From Halothermothrix sp. (GTDB lineage: Bacteria > Bacillota > Halanaerobiia > DY22613), in the NCBI GenBank assembly GCA_016841825.1, contig JAENYK010000010.1:124001-188000 (forward strand): a stretch of 64,000 nt of DNA, given 5' to 3'. Position numbers and translations under genes: made by a program. Shown piece after piece: positions 41,801-50,200 of this stretch (the stretch's first letter is position 1; every line of letters starts with the position of its first letter). Under the pieces are notes generated by a model that was given only the letters and a program-made list of their open reading frames with translations, made no database searches and was not told the origin of the DNA.

Positions 41801-44087
41801 AGTGTTGGGAAAGATCCAGGAGTAGAACCTTTTTCCCGGTAGTTTTCCGCCCCACAGATCCTCTCTCAAATATAGTCACAGGTTTGCTGGATTCTCCCGT
41901 CTCCATAGATGATGCCAGATCCAGTCCAGCAAAGTCAATAATATCCTGAATGCTCTTAATCTCCACCGGTAGATAGGCATTATACTTCTGAATCAGTGCT
42001 TCCTCGTCCATAATCTGCATCTGTACCGGCAGTACCTGCTCCAGTCTCTCCTTCAAAAGAAAATATTCATTCATAAAACTGGCCTGATATTTGCGGGTAA
42101 AGCCCTTGGGGAAGGGCAAAGTTTCTGGCAGCTCATGGAATGCCCGATCTTTTGAAATCAGAATATCCTGTTTTTTCACCCCATGTTGCAGGGCAAATTC
42201 CTCCATTTCGGTATTGGGAAATATCTTTAATATATGAATGTATGGGAAATGAAGCCATTTAACATCTTTAATAAAGTTCAAAGTCAATAGAGCCTCTTCT
42301 TCAGTCTCGGTCGGAAAACCATGCATTGTAGCAATCTCCAAAATAAGATTTGGATGTTGTTCTGCAATGTAATCGATCACTTTTTTGAATTTTTCCAGAT
42401 CTAGATTCTTTTTTAGCAATCGCTGCAGTCTCGGAGAAGCTGTTTCCAGAGATAAGTTAATTCCTCTGGTCCCGGCTGCAACCATCAGATCAATATATTC
42501 AGGAGTCAGCAGATCCCCCCGCAATCCGTTGGGGAAAAATAACTGTACATCTAAATTATTCTGAATAATCATTTGAAATAATCGTCGACCATTCTCCTGA
42601 TCTAAATTAAAACAGTCATCAATAAATGCAAAATTGGTTACTCCATAAGTGTTGTAATACTCAATCTCGTTATAGATATTCTCCGCACTTCGGTGTACAT
42701 GGTGTTTCGACCAGATCTTGTGACAATACAGACAATGATATGGACAGCCCCGGGTACTCTGAATCGAAATACAGTTGGTCACACTGGCCATTCCGATCTT
42801 ATCTTTGTAATTTCGCAGATCAATCAATGAACGATCCGGCATTGGCAGAGTATCAAACTCCTGAATATGCCCTCGCGGTTCAGTCAGCACAACCTGCACA
42901 CCTTGATTAACTTCAAAATTTTGTAGTGCAGTATAGGAAAGATCTTTCTTTACCTGGTCATGGGTTAGCAATACTTTTGCTCCCGCATCCTGCAGCATGT
43001 AGAGAATCCGTTCTTCTGGTAATTTAGGATCAATTGGTAGATATGCTCCTCCTGCTTTAAGAATTGCCAACAGACTGACTACCATCTCCAGAGAACGGTC
43101 CATCATTAACCCCACAATATCCTCTCTACCTACCCCTTTTCTCTGGAGATATCTGGCCAGTCGATTGGCCCGTTCATTCAGCTCCTGATAATCCAAAGTT
43201 TGGCCCTCAAAACGAACAGCTACTGCCCCGGGAGTCTTGATCACCTGTTCCTCAAAAAGGTGATAAATAGTTTGATCAATTGGGTAGTCTTGCAAATCGG
43301 AATTAAAATCGACCAATAACCTATCCTTCTCCCACTGAGGAAGAATCTCTAACTGAGCCAAAGCAATATCCACATTTTGTAAAATCCCGGTGAATAACTG
43401 TTGTACGTGTGCAGCCACCCGTTGAATGGACTCTGCTTCATAGACTGCCGAATTATACTCCACAACACATTGAATTCTTTCTCCAACCCGTTCAAAACAA
43501 AAGATCAGATTCAGTTCAATTCTGTCCAGATAATCCCGCTCATGAATATTAGTCAGCAAAATTGCCAGATCAAAAAGCGGAAAGCCCTCAGTACAATCAG
43601 TCAACTCCAAAAGTTGCAGCAGCATCTCTAAAGGATAATTTTGGTGTTCGCTGGCATCAGTAATGATTTTACGAACCTGAAGAATAAGTTCTTTAAAACT
43701 CAGCTTTTCTCCAAGACGGTGCCTCAGTGGAAGGACAGTATTGACAAATTTCTGCCCATCTGCTGGATTATTCTGTTTATAGATAGGTGTTCCAATAACA
43801 ATATCTTTATTTCCAGTATAGCGTTCTAATAGAGCTACAATTCCTGCCACCAGAATCATATGTAAACGAGGATCAGACTGACCACTCAATTTAATTAATC
43901 CTAAACTAGCTTCCTCTGGCAGAGCAAAAATTATTTGAGCCAATTCACTACTCGTTGTTCTTCTAAAATCATAGGGAATACTTGTTTTGAGCAGTTCTCC
44001 AGCAAGACAGTCAAGCCAATACTTTTCTTCCACTTCATATTGACTGGAGAGTACTGCAGCATCGCCAGACAAAATACTCTTTTGCAT
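38802..44087 (-). CDS. NRPS half-C - A doubly interrupted by radical SAM/B12 and PP-loop domains - T
   Basis: One amino-acid module whose single A domain carries two foreign insertions. Order: truncated C (1-220), A core A1-A2 (269-350, LKAGGAYLPIDP), radical SAM (416-740; CPYHCLYC near 448) and B12-binding domain (745-905), A3-A8 (957-1215; TSGSTGQPKG, RGYRIELGEIE), AANH/PP-loop domain (1245-1585; CKKCG, NGGRGA near 1317, CRGC near 1387), A9-A10 (LPEYMIP, NGKVDKRAL), T (LGGNS near 1685). The pocket code reads DPWMIGTINK, not one I recognise. Start: ATG 44087 follows GGGGAAGGTGG at nine bases; an in-frame TTG at 44111 is less likely. The TGA is followed at once by the TTG of the next gene. 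Likely chemistry, inferred: radical methylation or rearrangement plus sulfur or amide transfer on the aminoacyl unit. Confidence 0.92.
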   Translation of the reverse strand: MQKSILSGDAAVLSSQYEVEEKYWLDCLAGELLKTSIPYDFRRTTSSELAQIIFALPEEASLGLIKLSGQSDPRLHMILVAGIVALLERYTGNKDIVIGTPIYKQNNPADGQKFVNTVLPLRHRLGEKLSFKELILQVRKIITDASEHQNYPLEMLLQLLELTDCTEGFPLFDLAILLTNIHERDYLDRIELNLIFCFERVGERIQCVVEYNSAVYEAESIQRVAAHVQQLFTGILQNVDIALAQLEILPQWEKDRLLVDFNSDLQDYPIDQTIYHLFEEQVIKTPGAVAVRFEGQTLDYQELNERANRLARYLQRKGVGREDIVGLMMDRSLEMVVSLLAILKAGGAYLPIDPKLPEERILYMLQDAGAKVLLTHDQVKKDLSYTALQNFEVNQGVQVVLTEPRGHIQEFDTLPMPDRSLIDLRNYKDKIGMASVTNCISIQSTRGCPYHCLYCHKIWSKHHVHRSAENIYNEIEYYNTYGVTNFAFIDDCFNLDQENGRRLFQMIIQNNLDVQLFFPNGLRGDLLTPEYIDLMVAAGTRGINLSLETASPRLQRLLKKNLDLEKFKKVIDYIAEQHPNLILEIATMHGFPTETEEEALLTLNFIKDVKWLHFPYIHILKIFPNTEMEEFALQHGVKKQDILISKDRAFHELPETLPFPKGFTRKYQASFMNEYFLLKERLEQVLPVQMQIMDEEALIQKYNAYLPVEIKSIQDIIDFAGLDLASSMETGESSKPVTIFERGSVGRKTTGKKVLLLDLSQHFSSHQMLYKVAEQPLGLLYLLTYLKDRFGEEIDGRVYKSGNDFDSYAELQDILEEYQPDMIGIRTLTFFKEFFHETVAMIRQWGIKVPIFTGGPYASSDYDTILKDKNVDLVVLGEGEYTLEELVRQMLTDGFQLPSEDILSQIKGIAYRKDAAYKDYSREVLFVNRLTRQIEKEDCVNLEGITSGEDLMYVMYTSGSTGQPKGVMVEHRQVNNCICWMQDKFKLQSSDIIVQRTNLTFDPSVWEIFWPLIIGASVQVLTAYQSIDAEFLLNLMQEETLTMMYCPATMVTAMTDLLLKKPETLQLTMPWLIIGAEPISMEVVKKFYRYYRGQIVNTYGPTECTINNTYFDLDPADQRNFVPIGKPVANNQIYILAQNQRLMPIKMAGEMYIAGKSVTRGYINNREKTDAAFLANPFGAGKLYRTGDIGRWHADGTIEIMGRVDEQVKIRGYRIELGEIEAALKGYGQIKDSIVLVRDDQDLQAEVLVCKKCGITSTYPGIQISEDGICDICQEFEKYARTFGEYFQTLDDLQQVIQQTGRGSGSEYDCLLLYNGGRGAAYALYHLVELGFKVKTISYDNGYITGTDLENIQRVTAKLGVEHEILRYPNSPQILKESLRSAHTVCRGCFHLSSALAGEYAYNHKIPVVVGATLSRGQIIENKLLMFLRQGITEIARLEHEIAELQKSAPEIDKTIFEHIDISVIKDGSVYEKVKFVDFYRYCDVTNSELIDYLNQKDPYWQSRKDYAIYSTNCPLKQIGDYGHLKAQGYHFYGSATSWEQRLGHITTDQVKVDLQCNVSEKGYENFIKSIGFVDKHLLKSREKYLCAYLLTEEDIVTAELREYLAQKLPEYMIPAYFLQIQEIPLTPNGKVDKRALPRPDKLRSGSKANYVAPETDLEKSLSEIWQKVLGVSQVGIEDSFFDLGGNSLKIIQVGSEIKENLGKELTTVNLFTYPTIHSLAEFISHQEESEANIARVDRTEQISRGRDRLQNQMRRRKGGA
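39332..40370 (-). other. AANH/PP-loop (N-type ATP pyrophosphatase-like) domain inserted at A8-A9
   Basis: About 340 residues lie between A8 (RGYRIELGEIE) and A9 (LPEYMIP). It begins with a zinc-ribbon-like pair (CKKCG ... CDIC) as in N-acetyl-sugar amidotransferases, then a HUP-fold segment (DCLLLYNGGRGAAYALY, ISYDNGY), CRGC, LSRGQ and FVDFYRYCDV. The canonical PP-loop SGGxDS reads NGGRGA here, so Ser, Asp and the last Ser are all changed. Related enzymes activate a carbonyl by adenylation for sulfur or ammonia transfer; AANH-like CtaC of closthioamide biosynthesis is linked to thioamide formation. Whether this copy still binds ATP is doubtful. Confidence 0.75.
41290..42850 (-). other. Radical SAM plus cobalamin-binding domains inserted at A2-A3
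   Basis: Radical SAM comes first: the CxxxCxxC cluster motif is CPYHCLYC, preceded by LPMPDRSLIDLRNY and followed by INLSLETASPRLQRLLKK and IATMHGFPTE. The B12-binding Rossmann domain comes second (KVLLLDLSQHF, EQPLGLLYLLTYL, FTGGPYASSDY, VVLGEGEYTLEEL). The DxHxxG cobalamin-ligand motif is not visible, as in many class B methylases. Standalone relatives have the reverse order, B12 domain then radical SAM. The segment IKGIAYRKD, which normally links the two, sits here after the B12 domain. Confidence 0.9.
43430..44087 (-). other. N-terminal half-condensation domain (junction element)
   Basis: The protein opens with EEKYWLDCLAGELLKTS, which aligns to the middle of a C domain, and continues with the C-terminal lobe (IVIGTPIYKQ, FVNTVLPLRH, YPLEMLLQLL). 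The lobe with HHxxxDG is absent. It closely resembles the N-terminus of the 7,321-26,889 protein, and in both cases the preceding protein ends in a complete C domain with a GDFxF tail. Confidence 0.75.
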
Positions 44088-44169
44088 AATTGTCAACCAC
44101 CTTCCCCTCAAATCATTTGTTAAAATTGACAGAGCCTTGATTACAGAATTAGGGTAAAAAGTCCAGCTG

Positions 44170-44263
44170 CTTTAGCAGTGGTAGTATCAAATCACGTTAT
44201 TCTATATTGTTTTTAATAGTTTTAGCAGGAGACCTGTCCCACTACTAAAGAGGGATTTTTCCC
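44170..44263. repeat. Cluster of inverted repeats after the first NRPS gene
   Basis: The 173-nt gap between the first two NRPS genes holds three nested structures. CTTTAGCAGTGG (44170-44181) pairs with CCACTACTAAAG (44239-44250). An imperfect hairpin spans 44221-44249 (TTTAGCAG ... CTACTAAA around GAGACCTGTCCC). GGGATTTTTCCC lies at 44252-44263. They lie directly downstream of the 44285 stop, so a transcription attenuator, an mRNA-processing site or a REP-like repeat is possible. None has a strong U-tract on the minus strand. Confidence 0.45.
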
Positions 44264-44284
44264 AACTCACTCCTCCTAAGTATC

Positions 44285-47200
44285 TTAAAAATCAAAATCA
44301 CCCACATCTTCTTCCAAAATGTTAGATTTAGCTTCCAATAATTGATGAGTAAATCCGATATCTTTGATTAACATCCCTGGATCTTCCACGATCTGCTGTA
44401 AAATCTCTGCATACCGCTGATGCATCTTTTCGATGGTAGATCTACCAAAGAGGGAAGTAGCATATTCCCATACAAGATTAATTCTTCCCTTAATTACGGA
44501 AAATTCCAACAGGAGATCAAAATGAGCCACTTTATATTCAAAATCAAAAGGTCTAATCTTTAAATCAGGTAGATCTTCTGTTAGCTCCTTCTCTCTGGCA
44601 ACAAACATCACATCGAACAAAGGATTGCGACTGGAATCCCGGGTAAGACCTAATTTCCAGACCAATTCTTCAAATTGATAATCCTGATTCGCATAAGCGT
44701 CCAGAGCATGGATTCTTACTTCCGCCAAAAATTCACTAAATCTCTTCTCCCCTTTGGGATAATTTCGCAGAGCCAGAGTGTTAACAAACATTCCAATTAT
44801 CTTCTGGGTATCAGGATGCCATCTACCCGCAATCGGTGTACCAATGATAATATCTTCCTGTCGAGTGTATTTCATCAACAGTATATTATAAACTGCCAAT
44901 AAGACCATAAATAACGTAGATTCCAAACTCTGAGCCAGATCCGCTAAACTCTCACTTAATTCCACTGATAATTGAAAACCCTGGCTTGTCCCTACATAGT
45001 TCTGCACAGTCGGACGGGAATAATCCAGTGATAGATTTAACTGGGGAATCTGACCTTTAAACTTAGACAACCAATATCTCTCCTGAGCTTTGTAATTCTT
45101 CGACTGGAAGAACTGATTCTGCCATGCCGCAAAGTCCTTATATTGAATCTGAATCTCTGGCAATTCTCCCCCTGTGTAATAGGTTACGAACTCTTGAATC
45201 ATAATCTGAATCGAGATCATATCTGAAATAATATGATGCATATCAAAAAGTAACAGATAGTTTTCTTTATCCAGTATAGCTAATCCAATTCGCAACAGAG
45301 GAGCTTCTTTGAGATCAAAAGGTCTGATAAAAGCATCAATTACCTCGGGAATTGTACAGTTGGAAGTATCCAGATACTCAATCCGAAAATCTACTACTTC
45401 ATTGACCTTCTGGACAGGTTCACCAATCACCAACTCAAAAGATGTTCTGAGACTTTCATGTCTATTTACAATCTTTTGAAAAGCCTGTTCCAGTATCACT
45501 GGGTTCAGATTTCCGGCTATCTGCAGCACTCCCGGGAGATTATAGACAATATGGGCACCTCCGATGTTTTCCAGGATAAACAATCGTCTTTGTGCGGAAG
45601 ATAGAGCATAATAGTTCTGTTTAGGCCAGGGTTTAATCGGCAGATACTCCTTTTTTTCTACACTCTGAATCAGTTTGGCTATCTTCTCCACAGTTCCCTG
45701 ATTGAACAGTTCCTTCAAAGCTATCTCCACACCAAACTCCTGTTTTAATCTGGCGTTGAGTTGAATTCCTTTTAACGAATGACCTCCTAGCTGTTGGAAT
45801 TTATCTCTGACTCCAAGTTGTTCTAGTCCCAGAACCTCTCTCCAGATTAGAGTAATTTTTTCCTCCAATTCATTTCGGGGAGAGATATAAGCAGATCCTG
45901 TATCCACAGTCTTTTTCGGTAAAGGTAAATTTCTTCGATCAAGCTTACCACTGGCGGTCAAGGGCAACTGATCTAACTGAACAAAATAAGTGGGAATCAT
46001 ATAATCAGGTAACTCCTGTGATAGACTCTCTTGTAACACTATCGAAGAAACCTCTTTTGCAGCAATTAGATAAGCGACCAGGTATTTCCCGGCAGTTTCA
46101 TCATCTCTTGCTACCACCACCGCCTCCTTGATTAGAGGAAGATGTAAGAGCTGGTTCTCAATCTCTCCAAGTTCGATCCGATAACCACGTACCTTGACCT
46201 GAAAATCTATCCTTCCCAGATACTCAATATTACCATCAGCCAACCACCTCACCAGATCACCTGTGCGATACATTTTCTCTCCCGGAAGATAAGGATTATT
46301 CACAAATTTTTCTGCTGTCAATTGGGGAAGATTTAAATACCCTCTGGCTAACCCTACACCAGAAATACACAGTTCTCCGGGAATGCCAATTGGTTGTAGT
46401 TGATCTTCTGGTCCCAGAATGAACAGTCGGGTATTGTCAATTGGCTTACCAATGGGAATCGATGGATATTCCCGATAGGCTGCACAGTCAAAATACGACG
46501 CATAAATTGTAGCTTCTGTCGGTCCATAAATATCGATCAACTGTAAACCCGGATAGACTGAACCCAATACTGCATCAAACTTTTCCACATGGCTCACACT
46601 AACAGCCTCTCCACTGGTAATAATTCGTCTCAGAGAAGCTACTCTAACCACAGAATTTTCCGAACGCAGATAATCGAGAAATACATTTAACATTAAAGCG
46701 ATCAGATGTATCTGGGTAACCTGATATTCATCCACAGTCTGTAATATCTGTTCGGGGTCACGCTCTCCCCCGGGATTTAGCATTATCACCCGTGCTCCGA
46801 TTATTGACCACCAGAACAGTTCCCAGACAGATACATCAAAAGTGAAAGTTGTGATCTGGAGCAATATATCTTCAGGTGTTATCGGGTATTCCCGCTGCAT
46901 CCAGTACAGGGTGTTCAATACCGATCTGTGTTCAATTAATACACCCTTAGGTCTCCCCGTCGAGCCCGATGTATAGATCACATACGCCAGATCCCGGGAA
47001 GAATTAACAGGATCTGGATTGGTAATCTTCTGGGCAGCTAAAATCTGCTCATTGGTATCAAGGGCAATAATTGTCCTGGCAGTATCTAGCGTCTCTCCCA
47101 CCCTTTTCCTAAGTTTCTGCGTAGTTAAGAGTAGTGTAACTCCACAATCGTCCAGCATATATTTAATCCGCTGAACAGACCAATCTGGTGAGAGCGGTAG

Positions 47201-50200
47201 GTAGGCACCTCCGGCTTTTAATATACCATATAGACCAACCATCATCTCCAGCGATCGGTCTACCATAATCCCGACAACTGTGCCAGCAGTCACTCCTTTC
47301 CCTCTTAACAGATGTGCCAGTTGATTGGCCCGGACATTTACCTCTCCATAAGTCAGGTTTTCTTCTTTGGAGATAACTGCAGCCCTATTGGGTGATTTTT
47401 GCACCTGTTCTTCAAAAAGTGCAGATAACGTCTCCTTTTGAGGATACTCAACCCGGGTATCATTAAATGTATCCACTATAGCCCGATACTCTTCCTGAGT
47501 TATCAGTGAGATTTGTCCAAGCGCTATCTGAGGATTCTGTAAAATCCCCCTCAATATATTCTCATAATGTCTTAACATCCGCCAGATTGTATCTTGTTTA
47601 TACAAATCAGTTCGATACTCCATACTCAAAACCAACTGATCATTTATCTCCTCAACCAAAAGAGTTAAATCAAATTTAGCAGTACCTGATTTGTAGTTAT
47701 ATTCTTTAAAAGTCAGATCAGGAAGATCCAGTTCCGGAAGATCCATATTCTCCAAAACGAACATCACATCAAACAAAGGGTTTTTCGCAAAATCAGTCTT
47801 TTTTACCCCAATCTTTTCCACCAATTTTTCAAAGCCATAATTTTGATTCTCCAACGCTTTAAGGACATACTCTTTAATTTCCAGTAAAAAGTCGACAAAT
47901 AATTTGTCACCCTCGGGTCTGCATCTTAAAGCCAGAGTATTGACAAACATTCCAATTATCCCGTCCAACTCAACATATGGACGCCCGGCAGTAGGAGTTC
48001 CGATCACAATATCCTCCTGTCTGCTATATCTGGCTAATAGGATATAATATACTGCCAACAAAAGCATATAAAGAGTAATTTTTGACTCATTGACAAACTG
48101 TTTGAGGTCAGCAGATAATTCTGCCGGCAGAGTATATACCAGAAGATCTCCCTGAAAACTTTGAGTAACACGAAATACAAAATCCCTGGGCAGATCCAAC
48201 ACAGGTATTTCATCTGCAAACTGTTCAATCCAGAATTCTTCCGCACTGGAGAGATCATCACTGACCTCTTCTGCTTGCCAGACCGCATAATCACGATAGT
48301 GAATCGGCAGATTAGGGAGTAATTCACCCTGATACAGCTGTAAGAACTCTTTCATCAAAATCCCTACACTCACTCCATCAGAGATAATGTGATGCATATC
48401 AAACAATAGATATTGTTTACCATCCTCAGTATTTGCCAATCCCACTCGCAATAATGGGGCAATGTTCAAATCAAATGGTCGAATAAACTTCTTAATTATC
48501 TGCTGAATATCCTCCTCTGCATATCTTTCCAGCGAGAATTCTACAGTCGGATGCACTCTCTGAACCACTTCTTCTGAGATCAATTCAAAAGATGTGCGGA
48601 GTATCTCGTGACGTTGGATTAACCTAATTAAGACCTCCTCCAGTCGAGAGAGATGCAGCTGACCTTGTATCTCAAAGATAACTGACATATTATAGCTAAC
48701 ATCCAGATCTGCTAACTGATTTAACACAAACAATCTCCGCTGTGCAGCTAAAGTTGGATAATATTCACGTTCTGAAACCGGAGAGATAGTATCCACTGTT
48801 TTATTCCGGTCTTGCTCGATCAGTTTTACAATCGCAACAACTGTCCCCTGTTCAAAAATTTCCTGCAAAGTTATCTGTATGCCAAACTCTTTTTTTAACT
48901 TTGACGCAAGGCGAATCGCTTTTAAAGAATGCCCTCCCAGTTGGACAAAGTTATCATTGATCCCCACCTGTTCCACTCCCAAAATCTCAGCCCATATCTC
49001 AGCAACGGCGGCTTCTAACTCTGTCCGGGGATGGATGTATTCAGTCATCTGAGCTGCTGCTCCTCGCGGTTCTGGTAAACTCTTTCGCTCTATCTTTCCA
49101 TTTGTGGTGACAGGTAATTCCTCCATCTCGATAAAATGTCCCGGAATCATATATTCGGGTAATTGTTCAGCCAGACGTCTGCGTAATTCTACATCCGTGA
49201 TCTGCCGATGATACACAATATATGCTGCCAGATAACTTTCGTCCAATACATCTAGCCAGGATCTAACCACCACTTCTTTAATCTCAGCCATTCTTAACAG
49301 CTGATTTTCAATCTCTCCCAGTTCAATCCGAAAACCACGAATCTTTACCTGATCATCCAGGCGTCCCAAAAATTCCACATTTCCATCAGTTAGCCAGCGA
49401 GCCACATCCCCAGTACGATACATCCTCTCTCCCGAATGAAAAGGATTATCCACAAATCTCTCAGCTGTTAATTGAGGTCGATTTAGATATCCCCTAGCCA
49501 GCCCTTTCCCGGCAATACACAGTTCACCCGGCAGACCAATTGGCTGTAATAATCCACTGTTACTGAGAATGTAGAGAGATGTATTTTGAATAGGTTTACC
49601 GATGGGAACAGTCGTTAATTTATCACCTGTCGAACAGTCAAAATACGATGCATAAATCGCCGCCTCTGTCGGGCCATACAGATCCCACAACTGCAGGTCG
49701 GGAAGCTGACTTTGAAGGACGGATTGAAATTTCTCCACATGCCCAGGTTTAACCGCCTCGCCACTGGAAAATATCTTTCTAAGTGATTTTAATTTGATCA
49801 GATCTTCACCTTTAATCGAATCCAGAAAAATATTTAACATAGAAGCAATCAAATGAATATTAGTTACACCATAGTGATACACGGCATCAATAATCTCCTG
49901 TGGAACCCGTTCTCCACCAGGCGGCAGCATAACCAACTGTGCACCTACCAGGGACCACCAGAATAACTCCCAGACCGAGACATCAAAAGTAAAAGCAGTA
50001 ATCTGCAGTAATACATCATCTTCTGTCAACGCAAACTTCCGCTGCATCCAACTCAAAGTATTCAGAACTGCCCTGTGTTCCAACAAAACTCCCTTCGGTC
50101 TACCTGTGGAGCCCGAAGTATAAATAACGTACACCAGATCATTAGAACTGTTAACATGGGATGGGTTTGAAGTCTTTTCGGCAGAAAACTGTTCCAGATT

